64,000 nucleotides of DNA from Saussurea involucrata (GCA_033807775.1 CM066320.1:180826784-180890783), one strand, 5' to 3'; shown: positions 11,445-24,600, numbered from the stretch's first letter. Program-made: numbers and translations. The notes: generated from the letters alone by a model not told the origin.

Positions 11445-11616
11445 ATTTTTAAAAAAAAATTAAATCACAACGGGTTGATCGGGTTGGTGAACCCGCTCCC
11501 CCGTACCCGCCCTGAACCCGCTACCCCCGTACCCCGAGCCCGCTTACCCGCTCCCTACCCACTTGCCACGTCCTTCGAGCCCGATGCGGTACCCGCTACC
11601 GCTACGGATGGCCTTA

Positions 11617-12217
11617 AAAACAAGTTTTATCTTTCTAACACCAAGTATTATACCTTTAAAAGTAGAGGTAAAATCTGCATAGATCGTATCCTCAAGTAAG
11701 ATATACCAAGTTTTTTTTATTTAATTTTTTAGAAATGAGCAAACATTACCCAAGGTTATTCAGTTTAATTTTGTAATGAATTTTAAAGTATTGATTGAAA
11801 TATATTATGCATTTAGACTTATTTGTATTGTGTTGCACTCGCATTTTTAATTTGTAGTGGATGAAATATTGATTATAAAATACAATGATTGTGGTGCGGT
11901 ATTTTGCACTTAAAGAAATATATAATTTGATTTATGGTTTGGAAAAATGCTCAAATCACATATACCAGGGGTTTTATTCATGTGAAAATTTTGTTCTTTT
12001 AAATGTTCAATGTTTCACCGTTTAATTCTACGAGATTAAAAAAACTCATTTTATAACTCCAAAACGATCTCATGGATCTCATAGAAACTATACATTACCA
12101 AATTAAAAAAAAAGTAGATGTCATCCTCTATGGCGCCCCTATAATACTAATCTCAGGGTCTATCATGGGGCTAAATTTTATATGTATATGTATATAGATA
12201 TTGTGTTTACTTGCACA
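11617..12217. other. Intergenic spacer, no gene seen
   Basis: AT-rich sequence between the Harbinger and CACTA elements, with no coding frame or repeat boundary I can support. Confidence 0.5.
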
Positions 12218-12220
12218 TGC

Positions 12221-12833
12221 CACTACTAAACAAAGAAAACTTTATGGACGTTGACTTCTGTCGGAAAATACCATTTTTTTTAAAAAATCGGTTGAATTTC
12301 CGGTGGCTTTCCAGCGGAAATGAAGAATTTGTTTAATTAGTTATTTCAGAGATGATTAAACGTAAATTAATTAAATTTGCCCGGAACAATGTATTGGGCA
12401 TTTTAATTTATGATATTTAGCGGGTTTTAGCAGGTTTTCTCTATTCTGGACTGAGAGATTTTCGGCGGAAATAAGTAAATAAACAAAGTTTCCGGCGGAA
12501 TTATCCGCTGAAAATCCGCCGGTACAATTTGTCGGAAACTTTAATCATTCATTTATTTGGAATGTATAAATTAAATAATAAAAACTTTTCCGACGAAATA
12601 TTCCGCCGAAAATCCGCCGGCAGTTTAATCGTAATTACTTTTTTAATCAAGTAATTGGTTAATTTGGAAAAATCTTTCCGGCGGAAATATCCCCAGAAAA
12701 AGTCAATTCGCCGAAATGTCCAGGTGTGGCGACTTTTATTCCGACAGACATATCCGTCAAAAATCCGCCTTTCCAATGGATTTCCGAGTTCCGACGAATT
12801 TTTCCGTCGAAATAGGTCTTTTGTTTAGTAGTG
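12221..12833. mobile_element. Non-autonomous CACTA element
   Basis: TIRs CACTACTAAACAAAGA at 12221 and, inverted, at 12833 (TTTGTTTAGTAGTG). Perfect 3-bp duplication TGC (12218-12220, 12834-12836). Length 613 bp. Many subterminal copies in both orientations of a unit near TTCCGGCGGAAA and TTCCGCCGAAAATCCGCCGG, as expected for CACTA transposase-binding arrays. No coding capacity. Confidence 0.93.
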
Positions 12834-13130
12834 TGCACTTCCAAAATGGTATCTTTTACAATTTGGAATAAGCATATTTATGCAAATTATGTATTCAAAT
12901 GTTTAATTGTATTTTGTTGATGCCTTTTATTTTCATATAATCAATCTTTATTCTTGAAGACGTGACATGACGTGTTGCATTTGAAATTGCTTTTGCACAA
13001 AAAAAAAATCGTATACTGATAATGCATTAAGCTTTTTGTTCACACAAGGAAATGCATCCATCATGACAACCAAGTAGAAAAACGACAATCCTACTAGACC
13101 AAAAAAATGAAAATATGAAAGATATAGGAC

Positions 13131-13325
13131 GTCTATGGCGTGTAGTTCGGTTGGCAATGAGACGGGAGACTTGCCCAATAACTAACAGGTCTTGGGTTCG
13201 AGTTCAGGCCCCTCCGTTAGCCACAACCGCTGAGTGAGCCTCAAAATGCCCCCTTATACGGATGCCCGAGTAGGCAGGGTCAGGTGTGGGGCCGGTCAAG
13301 GTTGCCGGTATCAACTTTTTGCCCA
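13131..13325 (+). mobile_element. tRNA-derived SINE with 16-bp TSD
   Basis: Flanked by perfect direct repeats ATGAAAGATATAGGAC (13115-13130 and 13326-13341). The head has pol III boxes: an A-box-like TGTAGTTCGGTTGGC and a B box GGTTCGAGTT near 13195. The 3' part (AGGTGTGGGGCCGGTCAAGG) is not tRNA-like. It would need a LINE reverse transcriptase in trans. Confidence 0.9.
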
Positions 13326-13603
13326 ATGAAAGATATAGGACAACGAGAGAAAGAGTTTTCTTGAAGGAAAAATGACACATCGTGAAGTCGATGGATTATA
13401 CATATGAACATAATAGTCCATCAACATCATAATTCATTTATTATTAAGATGAGTAATGACAAGCCTAAAAGTGAGTTTTTTTTAATTAAAGGCAGATACA
13501 ACATTAAATCTATAAAAACATGTGTAAATTTTGGTGCAAGTATTGAATATTTTGTAACAGTTAACACCAAATGTTGCACAAAAATGTAAGATTTTAAAGT
13601 ATA

Positions 13604-13806
13604 TAGGGTTAGGTTCATGTGAGACCAACCTGTTTTCGTGAGACCAAAAATAATATTGAAACTTTATAGTGATTCATCGTGAAGATACGGAAAATAGCGA
13701 ACCTTCACAGTAAAAACACTGTCTGAAGGTTTAGGCGTTTAGCGTTATTTTTGTGGTCCCGCATGTCTCATGGAAATAGTCTGATCTCACGTGATCTCAA
13801 GTCTAT
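13604..13806. mobile_element. Small TIR element in TA-rich DNA
   Basis: Left end TATATAGGGTTAGGTTCATG and, inverted, right end TATATAGACTTGAGATCACG. Both are bordered by TATATA. The left terminus matches those of the elements at 42243, 57841 and 58176. No coding capacity. Confidence 0.6.
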
Positions 13807-14053
13807 ATATGTATATTTCGATTAATGTAAATTTGGTGTAATGGTATCAAATTTTTTCCCATTGCATCGACACGATGGAGCGTGCACCCTCTCTGCTATA
13901 CTTAAATACGTCTTGGTTGCCATGAATCAGTATCACAAGTTATTTAGTGTCGATTAGACAGATAATTTATTTTAGTTTTAAAACATTTTAAAAGCTCAAA
14001 TGCTGTATTTCATAAAATTACACATACAATATGTAATTTTCAAAACAATATTA

Positions 14054-14410
14054 GAGCATCTCCAACCTTGACACAAAAAAAACACCAATTATGGTGGACC
14101 CAACACCAAAAAAAAACCTCAACTCCAACCATACTAAAAAAAAAACACCAAATTTGTGGACCCTACATTAAAATAACATATTTTATTTACTATTAACTAT
14201 TTTTATATATATATTAATTATATAATACTTAAAAGTTAAAATAAATATTATAGAAAAGTGAATAGTGGCCCAAAGTTTTTGCAGTGTGAAAACCATACGC
14301 CATATTTGCAGTACCAATTTCTTGAACGGCAAATTTTTTTGACGTTTGGCGTATGACTGGAAAGGAAAAAACGACAAAAAGGAAGAATTGACGTATGGTT
14401 GGAGATGCTC
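14054..14410. mobile_element. Tourist-like MITE
   Basis: Perfect terminal inverted repeat GAGCATCTCCAACC with TTA duplications at 14051-14053 and 14411-14413. Length 357 bp, fitting a PIF/Harbinger-derived MITE. The interior is A-rich. Another GGAGATGCTC-ended remnant lies near 41400-41636. Confidence 0.9.
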
Positions 14411-15950
14411 TTACAAGTAATTAGTCAATAAAATTGTCTTAGTTAAATACCTAAAATCAATAAAATAAAAATAAATTACAAAAATCAAATAATTAGTATA
14501 AAAAAGAGTAAATTACGTTTTTTCGTCCCTATGGTTTGTTAAAATTTTGTTTTTCATCCATGATCTTCATTTATTACATTTATAGTCACTACGATTTACA
14601 ATTCATTTCGTTTTTCGTCCCTAAAGCTAACAACTGTTACAATGCCCGTGAAATAAGTTACTTTCCTCGATTTTATCTTTTTCCTTTTAGTTTTTCCTCA
14701 ATTAACCCTCCCCTAACCAGTGACCCTTTATTACCTATTCCTTCTTCCACAAACTAACACCTCTCTTATTCCCTAATGAACACCACCGACGGTCACCACC
14801 ACCAACCTTCTTCCCTCACCAACGAAATCATTCCATTCCACACCATCACAATCTCTCCTACCTCATCCCTTCTCCCATTTTTCTATCTTCTCGCACTGCC
14901 CCTAACCACTGTGACTATGATCGTTCATCCCATTTGCTTGGATTTCCTTAATCCAGTTGATTCTCCCCGATATTTTCTCTCTTCCCCGATGAACATGATA
15001 ACTCTCATTTTGAGCGTTATTTACATTCCATTTTAGTTGTGTTTCTTTTTTATTTGTTTGTGTTTCTTCCTTTTGTTATTTTAATTTCATTTGGAGTTGA
15101 TGATGATGTTTTTAAGGTTAAACGCATCATTCTGGGTTAACAACTTCACTGTACGATTTGTGGGCATGCAGTGCCACTGTGGGCACTCCTGCAATGTATA
15201 CACTGCAAGTTGCAAGAGGGCTGGTGGTAGGGGTGAGCATCGGTCGGGTCGGGGCCCAAAACCCATAACTCGATCGGGTTTCTGGGGGGACATACGGAAC
15301 CCGAAACTCGTCCAAACTTAAGTTCGGGGATCGGGTGTCTGGTAGATTCGGGTTTCGGGTGGGGCAGTTCAGGTGGTTCGGGTTGGGCCTGATTCCAACC
15401 CACTTTCAGGCCTGTTTCAGCCCAGTTTTATGTGTTTTTCGGCCCTGTTTTTCGGTAAACTACAATATATTAAAAATTAACAACAATATATGAATAAGTA
15501 AACAACTATATTTTAAAAATTAGCAAGTTCCAATTTCCAAATTCCAACCAAACCAAAGTTAAAACTTAAAAGCAACAAAACCAAAATAACCAAGTGTTCC
15601 AAAAGTTCAAAGTTCAAACAAAACCACAATATGAAAAGAAGTGTTCCAAAAGTTCAAAGTTCAAACTAAACTACCAAAGTTAGAAATCAAGTCACTTCCA
15701 AGTTGCAACCAAACCAATCCTGTAAATGTTTCGAAAGTTCCAACTTCCAACCAAACCAATCAAACCAAAGTACCAACTAGGCAACTACCAAACCAAACCA
15801 ATAATGTAAGTCTGTAACAACAAAAATGAATCAGTAATCATAAATGGGAATGATAAATCATAAAACTCATAGTGTAGTCTCGTACCGTCAAATCATGAAT
15901 CAACTTCAAATCCCACCAAATCGTTTGAAGCTTGTGTACTAGGACTATCT

Positions 15951-17020
15951 TCAGTACCACGGGTCGCTGAAGAAGTTCCAATTCTTGAATTTTCCATTTC
16001 TGCACGTTTTGAAATTAAAAGTAACAATTTTTAAAGTAGTAACTATAATATATAAATTATCAAACTCATAAATTAATGTCGTACTCGTACATTTCTCAAA
16101 CTTCTCAAGGTCCTCCAAGTTTTCTTCCACCGTAAGTGGTTCAGTAGGGGCCCTTAACCAATCTTGCGTACAGATAAGTGCTTCAACTATTTTAGGAGTT
16201 AGAGAGCTCCTAAAATTATCCAACACCCTCTCACTTGTATTATAGGTCGATTTGGATACAACTGTATAAATGGGTACGACGAGTACATCTACTGTGATGG
16301 TAGAAATGTTTTTGATGTCCCACTCAACCAAACATACCTCTAAAGCTTTAGTTGTTACATCCCACTTGTGTGATTGGATTGGCACAAAAGACATAATTTT
16401 TTGTTCAATCTGCAGTGGACATCAATATAATGTGCAGTTATGCACATATAATTGATCCGTTGCACGGATGTCCAAGTGTCGGTGGTTAAGCTAACCCGCT
16501 GTGAGTGTTCCTTAAGAAACCTTTTAAGGCTATTCCACTCTTCATAATATAAAGCAAATATGTCTCTATTAACCGTCTAACTAGACAGTATTTTAAACAT
16601 AGGACACGATTCTTGCCCCCATTGTCTGAAACCCCTACCCTCTACAAGCTTGAAAGGTAGTTCATCTATGATGATCATCTTAGCGGTTTCTTTCCTAACA
16701 TTCTCTTGATTAAAAACCCAATTAGTCAAAACACTTTCATTTTCCGAATTCGAAGCGAATGCTAACATGGGTTGTCCAGTCTTTTTGGCTTGAGGGTTTT
16801 TAAGGCATGAAATGGCATGGTTTTTTAAGGAGGAAGTCCCATGTTTTTTAGGGTCGGCTGCATATACTTTGTCACAATATTTTCACTTTGCTTTGATCAA
16901 ATTACCCTTCCCATCTAAAATTCTGTCAAAGTGATCCCAATAAACTGACCTTGTTTCTATATCTTTTCGCTTCTTAGTTTCAAGAGGTGGTGCACTACTA
17001 TCCGCTTGAGATTGAGACAT
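15951..17020 (-). pseudogene. hAT transposase (sleeper-type), decayed and internally deleted
   Basis: Starts at ATG 17018-17020 (MSQSQADSSAPP). A BED zinc-finger region follows (SVYWDHFDRI, then KYC and DPKKHGTSSLKNHA) with a stop codon where the first zinc Cys is expected. Near 16580 the frame ends in a stop; around 16400-16560 the next part of the domain is visible (SLTTDTWTSVQRINYMCITA). In the frame 16394-15951 the block ITVD is followed directly by VLVVPIYTVVSKSTYNTSER and LTPKIVEALICTQDWLR, the C-terminal dimerisation domain. In intact family members several hundred residues separate these, so an internal deletion joined them. Not functional. Confidence 0.85.
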
Positions 17021-17099
17021 TCCAATTTCCAAACTACATCAAGAAAGTTGTCAAGAATCTCAATTAAACATACAAGTTACAATTATCATACTTTATATC

Positions 17100-17480
17100 A
17101 TAATTAATGCCTTAAACTTAACATCAAAATGATGATAGTGGCTATGAAACCAAAAGGTTTAGATATTGACTTGTACAAGGCAAGCTAACATTAAACAACA
17201 CCATATAAACTAAAAGGCAAGCTAACATTAAAACTAAAAAATAAAGATGATGACATTGGCTATGAAACCAAAAGTTTACATATTGACTTTTACAAGATGA
17301 TGACAGTGGCTAAGTGGCTAAGTGGCTATGAAACCAAAAAATCAAGATGGTGACAGTGGCTATTAAGCCTTAATGGGCAACATCAAAACAACACCATATA
17401 AGCTAAAAGGCAAGCTAACATTAAACAAAAAAATCAAGATGATGATAGTGGCTATGAAACTAACAGTTTAGATATTGAAT
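17100..17480. repeat. Imperfect tandem repeats near the hAT 5' end
   Basis: Several partial copies of units containing GATGATAGTGGCTATGAAAC and AAAGGCAAGCTAACATTAAA, rearranged rather than cleanly tandem. They lie just upstream of the broken hAT transposase. Confidence 0.6.
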
Positions 17481-18519
17481 TTTACAAGAGCTTACCCAAA
17501 ACGACACTTCGATGACAATTCATATAATTGACTAACTTATGTGATCCAAATATGGAATACCAAATGAATGGCAAGTGCAAAACGCTAAACCATAAACAAA
17601 CAATCTGAATTTCAAATCCATATGACATTACAAAAGTAAGAAGAAAACAAGAAACCCTAGACAAACAATTTGACTTTTGACTTTTTGAAATTTGGCAAGT
17701 GAACGGAAGTTCAGTAATTCAAGCAAAGATCTTGGATATTTTTTTATGCATCACCAAACAAATCGAGACATCGAGTCAAGTTCCAAAGTCACAGAGGTGG
17801 TGTGTCGACGGTTGATAGGCGGGTTTACACCCCCTACTCTAACCGCAAGTGTACAGGTCGAATCAAGTAATAGTACGGAAAGTACGAGTATCGAACCAAG
17901 GGAACTAGGAACTGAGTATCACAATGACTACAATTGCTATTAACTGAACAGTCAAAATTTTGGTTTGTGGTTTAGAAAATTGTTTAAAACTAAGTAAAAC
18001 TAAAATTGATTAACGAAAGATTTGGAAGAGACTTTGATAGACAAAAGGTTGTAATAACCGAGATCTTAATGGGAAGAATTAAAGTTTTTGTGATGATTTT
18101 GTAAAGCTGAAAGTGGAAGGGCTAAATTGTAAATTTAGGAAGAGGGTATAAAAACCCTCATGATTGGCTCAAAACCCTAGGTGATTTTATTGTTTGCGGT
18201 TGAGAAAGAGAGAGCAGAGAAAAGGAGAAGAATTCAGCTGTATTCTACAAGTTTGGAGGAGAAGGAAGGAGTTCTTTGCATCACCAAGCTCAAGGTAATC
18301 ACCGGTAATTTTAGCATTCCAGTATCAAGGTGTTTGAGCAGGATTAGAGATATTTAGTAATTAATTAACTCATAAGAGTTCGGTGCGGCTTAGAGCCTTA
18401 AAAAAGGTTTAATGGGATTAGATAAATCAAATTTGTGCACAGAGACTTGGTATCGATTTAAAATAGATTAATCCTCAGTGTTAATTTTTAAATCAGAATC
18501 GCATCGCCATGTTTCTTAC

Positions 18520-19400
18520 TGTGTTCCAGAAATGAGTAACAATAAGGTGTTCCGGAACTGAGTTATAATTTTGTGTTCCGGAATTATTATAATAAAACTG
18601 ATCCGGAATGAGTTTTTAAAGAGATCCGGAATCAAGGAGATCCGGAACCCATTAGATCCGGAATTAAAGTGTGGATCCGGAATTTAATATTTTAGAGGAT
18701 CCGGAACTTTATTTATTGGACTCTAAATTACTATGTTCCGGAATGGGCCTTACCCAAGAGATCCGGTATGCTAATTTATTAAGGAGCCGGTAATTTTAAT
18801 CCTAAGACCCGGAACTGCCATTTTCCTAAAGATCCGGAATGTATATTTAAATAGGATTAAGAACCAGAATTATATTATTGAATCGGAAGTTTGGGCCGCA
18901 TGATTAAATGGATCCGGAATACATTTTGGTAATCCGGAATGCATGTTGGACCGGTACTGTAGCTACATGTGGATCCAGTATTTATTTATTTATTTACACC
19001 AGAAGTTGGGCCCTTTCTTCGCAGATCCGGTATTTCTTTCTAAGGATCCGGTATGCAAATTTTAAAGTAACCGGTGTTGGGCTAGAGCTGTGGGCCCAAA
19101 TTATAATTTAAGTAATTCAGAGTGGATGGGCTAAGCTGTAGACTCGTTATTTAATTAAATGAATTTCCAATTGTGGGTTAAGCATATGGGATCCGGTAAT
19201 ATTTTAAAATGGGATCCGAAATGCATTGATTTTAGGCTAAATCCATAGTGATCCGGAATAGGTTATAAGTTTGGGCCTGGATCCAGTATTTTTTACAAAG
19301 GTCCGGTATTTTTTTAGTTGGGCTTGGATTCGGTAACGAATAAGATCCGGAATTCTTATTGTTTGGTAAGTGAACCGGTAATTGGTTGGGCCGATTAATT
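18520..19400 (+). repeat. GATCCGGAAT minisatellite in the 5' LTR
   Basis: More than 25 dispersed copies of GATCCGGAAT, GTTCCGGAAT or GATCCGGTAT separated by AT-rich spacers of varying length. The 3' LTR carries the same array at 26020-26890. Confidence 0.88.
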
Positions 19401-19960
19401 GGGTCCTGATTCCAAAGTGGTCGAGAGTCAGTTAGATTGAGAATTGTTCAGTTTGAGCTGAGATTAACCAGGACTCACTATAATTATTATTTTAATATCA
19501 TAGGTGTTCACCTTAAAATCTGAAGTTTTGCGAGAAGGAATTTCTAAAACGCCAGGTGAGTTTTTCTAACTAAAAATACGTGTTTTTTAACGTGTTCTCT
19601 GAAGTAAGAAAGTAAAGAGAAATGCCATGTTTTTATTCGTATGATTTAATTGCATGAAAGTTTTATGTGAAGTTATATGAGATGTATGCATACATTGTGT
19701 TAGACGTAAATTGGCTAAGTCGGGGGGTGTGGCCCGCCAGTGCTCATGCCGGGAGGAGTGACCCATTTATGCCATGGAAGGGTGTATCCAGTAACGCAGC
19801 GTGAGTCTGACTCGTTGTCACTCTTGAGTGACTTCAGGGTGCCATTTACAGGAGCGGATTTATCCGTGGAAGTTTTATGAAAGATTATGTGAAAGTTTTT
19901 ATATGTGAAAGTTATAAATCGTTTTTAAATGATTTTGAGAACTGTCAGGAGGGAGCTCAC

Positions 19961-19976
19961 TAGACGTCATGGTCTA
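19961..19976 (+). promoter_or_regulatory. Conserved LTR hairpin, 5' LTR
   Basis: TAGACG-TCAT-GGTCTA, with one mismatch. The 3' LTR copy at 27472-27487 (TAGACC-TCAT-GGTCTA) is perfect. It directly precedes ACCCTCGCATTTTC in both. Confidence 0.6.
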
Positions 19977-20234
19977 ACCCTCGCATTTTCCAAACTAAAC
20001 CTTTTCAGGTAAGCAGGTAATAAGAGGTTCTGTTAAGTGAGCGGGGCAGAATAGAGAATGATACAGATAGAGACAGAGGCACTCTTGCTTGTAGTATTTA
20101 GACTATTCTCAATTGTGTATAGGTTGTTTCCGCCAACCTAATTTCGAGACAGATGTAAGAAATTTTGAGACTCGGTTTTGTAATGTTTATTATCTAATGC
20201 TATGCATGCTTTATTTTAGACTGGGTTGTTACAA

Positions 20235-20248
20235 TTGGTATCAGAGCC
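20235..20248 (+). other. Primer-binding site (initiator Met-tRNA)
   Basis: TTGGTATCAGAGCC starts two bases after the 5' LTR end. It is complementary to the 3' end of plant initiator tRNA-Met, the usual primer of Ty3 Tekay elements. Confidence 0.9.
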
Positions 20249-20371
20249 ATAGTTTAAGGGATTTAGGTGACCGGACGGGCCTAAACTTAAACTTTGGGAG
20301 TAGAAATCATAACTGAGAATCAGGAAATGCGTTAGGAGGGCACTATCATAGAGATAGGACTAATAGGGTAC

Positions 20372-21652
20372 TGATAGGCGGGTTTACACCCCCCTAAATC
20401 TAACCGCAAGTGTACGGTGTCGAAATCAAGTACTAGTACGGAAGTACAAGTATCGAACCAAGGGAACTAGGAACTAAGTATCACAATGACTACAATTGGT
20501 ATTAACTGAACGATCGCAAATTTGAGTGGTTGGTATAAAACAAATTAATTGCGAGAAAACAAATCACAAACGGGACAGTACACAACTTAGGAAACTTCGG
20601 ATAGAGAAAACAGTTGAGGGTTGGAAATCCTAAGGTTTTCACGTACAAACAATTGACTTAAAACAATTACCAGTTATTCCGTATAATGAATACCCAATCT
20701 CTAAAAATCACCGTTGTTCTTTCTCAAGCAACAACGGTTTTTATCTTGAAAAACACAAGTTTTATCTCTCGATCTCAACCTATGAAATTCAAAACACATT
20801 AAACTCAAGATTTCAACGGGACTAAGGTTTACTTGGTATATCTCTATCCAATTTCTCACCTTAGGCATGCAATTTCTAGTTCTAGTTAATAATTAATTCT
20901 CTCGAAATCAATTGAAGACAAACAAAACAATTGAAAGTTGACCAAACTCACAAAAGCATTAAAAACCAAATCACATGCTTCATTAACTAGGAAAACTGAT
21001 AAAAGTCTCAAATCATCTGTTTAGACATTTAAACCAAATTCAAACCAACCCCCAACATCTAAAGCTTAGTTCATGCTGGGGGTGGATAAAAACACAAGAA
21101 AAAGAAGAAGAATGGTGTGTGCAAACATAGTAATTGTGAACGTGATGAATGTAATGGTGGACTCCCTTCTCTCGGGTCTAATCTGATTATCCTCGTGAAC
21201 TCCTCCTCAATCGATCCTCTATCGTGGCTCCAAAGTCTCCGAAAATCCTCTGAAAATCGCCCCCAAATCGTCTGTCGTCGTCCGTCGAGAAGTGATAACC
21301 TAAAAACCGGAAAACTCCAATGTATAGAAACGAAACAGGGGGTTACGCGACTTGTCCCGCGGCTTCAGGGCACGTGGAAAGTCGCGCGGTTTCCTGGATG
21401 CTCCGGGTCAAGTCTGGTTCGCGGATCTGGGTCCTGGTTCGGGCACGGGTCTTGAGCTTGGATCTTGGACTTCCGTTGGCTTCGTTTTGTACTCGTTTTG
21501 GGCTTTTTTCCGCTTCTTTTCTCGATGATTGCCTCCTTTTAGATTACCTGCACATTTCACTCGATGAACATAAAATTCCGCCTTTTTGCTTAAACACAAG
21601 CCAATCTCATTGGTTTGAGGACCGAAAATAACGCCAAAAAGTGGCGTTATCA
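20372..21652. mobile_element. Solo LTR of family Y, copy 1
   Basis: TGATAGGCGGGTTTACACC to GTGGCGTTATCA, 1,281 bp, with perfect 5-bp duplication GGTAC (20367-20371 and 21653-21657). It lies inside the leader of the Tekay-like element, so it arrived after that element. Short frames inside (for example 21117-21455) show no domain. Confidence 0.93.
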
Positions 21653-24600
21653 GGTACCGAGGACATTCATGTAAGGTAAGTTTGGGATTACACCTGGCCA
21701 GTGTAATTGCGAACTTACAGGTATATGTATGTGCTTAATCTGCCTTATTATTCTGAAGTTGTAGTCTTAAGCTAGTTTATGTGTCGTGTTCCAGTAATCT
21801 GGAATGTCAGCAAGATCCCTGAGGGATAGATTGAGACCCATTGTTGGGGAAGTATCGTGAGAGATCATTTATGATGTGATGTATATATACATCGTAGAAA
21901 CCGAATGTTATTTGGAATGTTATGAGCCGTCTAGAGGTAGATCTTCGTGGGGTAGACCAGTTGGGATGGTAAGGAAGGACAGTGTCGAGATATTGAAAGC
22001 GTCGATTCAAGAGCGAGTGGAGGATTAGAGCCCTGACTCTTTAGTCGAGCTTTGCAGTAGCGGATTGAAAACGTGTAGAGGTAGAATGTGAGATAATTGG
22101 TCAAGACGAAAATAGTATGAAATGGTTGAGTAAGTGGGACGTGGAACGCATGTTCAGCAAGTTGTTGCCAGGCCGAGAGGGCGACCATTGGTCGAAGATA
22201 GAGTGCAAATGATAAGTTGCGTGAGTAAAACGGTTGACCTTGTTTGAGTGAGTAGCCTTCATTTGCGAGTAGAGTTTCATGCATTGCGTTCTTGTGTGTG
22301 TTACATGAGTTTTCGTGATTAAAAGTAAATGTGTAAATAGCAATTTTAGTCGGGATTGCGTCAGCATGTGCAAGCGTGTATTTAAAGAAAAAGGCAATTC
22401 CATTTACGTCGCATAATGAAATTTTGAGCTTAGCAATTTGCAAAATACTTCACATTTTTCATGATAAGTTAAATTGTTGCAAAAAGTCAAGAAGACGTTT
22501 GCCAACAAAACTTTTATAACCAAAATGAGTATTGAAATGTTGATGTCATATAAATGAGTGTAAGAGCCGACCGATTTATTTCGTGTCGATAGTTTCTTTC
22601 AGAATTTTGTCGTATAAAAAGATTTCCATTCAAAATGTTACTGTCGTAACAACGTCGTTTTGGTTGAGTAAGATTGCGTTTTTACTGAAAGGTTGCGTGC
22701 GAACGATTCTCGAGATCGTTGTGTAGAGCATTGGGGTTATGAGAGTGGTGGGGTCATGTGTACCCAAATTGGTTCCAAGTGGTATTTCTTTAAAATGATA
22801 AAAGTGCGAAATGATTTATTTATCGCGTTGTCATGCATGAAGGCTATGAACTCACTAGGTCGTCGAGTATTACATTTTAAGCTAAGGAATAACTCCGAGA
22901 TGGAGAGGTGTTGGACAAATCAGGGGAGAATGATTGTATTTTTGGTTTTTGTGTTCAAGAGGAGAGGTGAACAGTGGAAGAGTCGGAAGTGGACTTTAGT
23001 GTCGGTTGTATGAAGGTCTGTACCCTTGTGCGGTGACTGGAAATACAATTGCCGAGGGACGGTTGTGTCCAGGGGAAGGACTAGAAGTCATCGAGGTGTT
23101 GGTATTAGCAACTCGTTATGAGTAGTGTGGTGAGGCAGAAATGAAATGTCCTCGACGTCGAATAAGAGTCTTAAGGTGATCTTGCAATGTTGACGTTGCA
23201 CGAGTAAGTTTTGAAATGAGAACGACGGGATGTGTAGATGATCATGATATGATGGAAGAACTAGGTTCTGTTAGGAACCTATGTTGACGGAAAAGCTAGG
23301 AAGGCGTCTACAGGTCGACTATTATTATCAAAGTCGACAGCTATTTATATGTCTGGAGTTGAAGGCGTTGTCAAGAGGTTGGAAGCGGAGAGATGTACCA
23401 CGATGTGGGTAAATGTAGGAGGTCGTTCTGGAAAGATGTATCCATAATGATGGAACACCTCGTGTGGGCGTATAGATTATATCGATCTGTGAGAGAATGT
23501 GCCCTGTCTATGTAATGGTTTGGAATCGCAAAGAACTAGCAAGAATCGAATATGTTTGAGTTAGTCGGGAACTCGTGAGTTGTTGATTTAGAGTTGGCAA
23601 AAGACAAAGTAACGAGATAAACTCGGTTATTTAGGCGGGAGAATATGAAGGCAAGTTTGAATTGTGTACGAATAACCATGAGAGATCTGGTCTGCAGCGT
23701 GATGTTATGGGGGGAGAATGTACGGATGTGTAGTGGCAGCAATTGCCAAGAAAAATGTGCCATCGAGTGTTGTAGTAAGGTGATGTTAGAAAGAGGAAAC
23801 CTCAGATAGAAGTCTTTTCGGGGATTTCGGATGAGGTGTATGATCTGTTAATCAAGTTGTTGGAGCACGTGGTTTGTGAGTTGGCGTTGTGATATGGCTA
23901 TTATCGGAATAGAATGTCGGAGCGGTAGTGGGTGGTTACCCAAATGAGAAACCAAGTGTTTTTGGTTGTGTGAGTCGCCAAGTAAGTATATTTTTGGAAT
24001 CATTGGAGGTTTAAAGGAGATGATGGGTGGGTAGTCAAAAAACGTGGTGTAGTAGATGCGAAATCTTTAAAGAATGGGAATTGTTTCTTATGTGTGAAGG
24101 AATTATCCGAGAAGGTAATAGTTGGAGATCAAGAACGTGTAGTGACCTCGAACACCGGTGTCGTTTCAAGGTAACTAGGTTGGATACCTCAAGTTAAAAT
24201 TTTGGGTGCAACTGTTTGGTTGTGTATATTAATGAGAAAAGGTTTCAGCATGTGGAAAGGTCGGAAGAGAGAGGCAAGTAAAGTTTGGTGGGCGGTGCTC
24301 CACGCTAACGTGGGGAGTTGTAGATCGTATGTCGGAATAAATGAGTAGGATGGAAGTAGTAAGCTTGGCAGTAACATCGAAAAATGGAATAGTGTGGGTA
24401 GATTGTCATCGATAAGTGTGCGAACTCCTAGAAAGAGTATGTACGAAAGGGATTTGTGTATGTTTTAAGTGCGGGAAAGAAGTGGGAAAAGGCAGTCGAA
24501 TGGGTTTGAGTTGGTGATGTTGTGAGAAATGTTCGAACGAACTGGTCGTTCAGTGATAAGCTATTGAGAATAGTTTTGGTGTGACCATGGTTACTCCTCC

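Larger units (their letters stand above)
9701..11613 (-). mobile_element. PIF/Harbinger copy A (carries only the Myb-like gene)
   Basis: Ends GGCCATGAGTACCC (9701) and CTACGGATGGCC (11613) form TIRs. The flanks are ATA and TTA, so the expected 3-bp TTA duplication has one mismatch. Length 1,913 bp. From about 9838 it shares an AT-rich 3' tail with copies B, C and D, and upstream of its gene it shares the leader: TATA-like ACTATATATG near 11378 and the CCGTT palindrome at 11429-11444. The end near 11475-11610 is rich in CCCGCTACCC. No transposase is present. Confidence 0.85.
18050..20233 (+). repeat. 5' LTR of the Tekay-like element
   Basis: TGTAATAACCGAG to GGGTTGTTACA, 2,184 bp. By eye nearly identical to the 3' LTR, with scattered substitutions and small indels. 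A TATA-like GTATAAAAACC near 18146 and the CTCAAAACCCTAGG that follows suggest the promoter. A G-run of six at about 19722 is about thirteen long in the 3' LTR. Confidence 0.92.

Noticed and set aside
13131..13210. Possible functional tRNA gene because of A and B boxes
   Set aside because: No cloverleaf fits, and the segment is the head of a SINE with a 16-bp TSD.
18520..19400. CRISPR-like impression of regularly repeated GATCCGGAAT units
   Set aside because: Units are too short, spacing is irregular, the host is a eukaryote and the array lies in an LTR.
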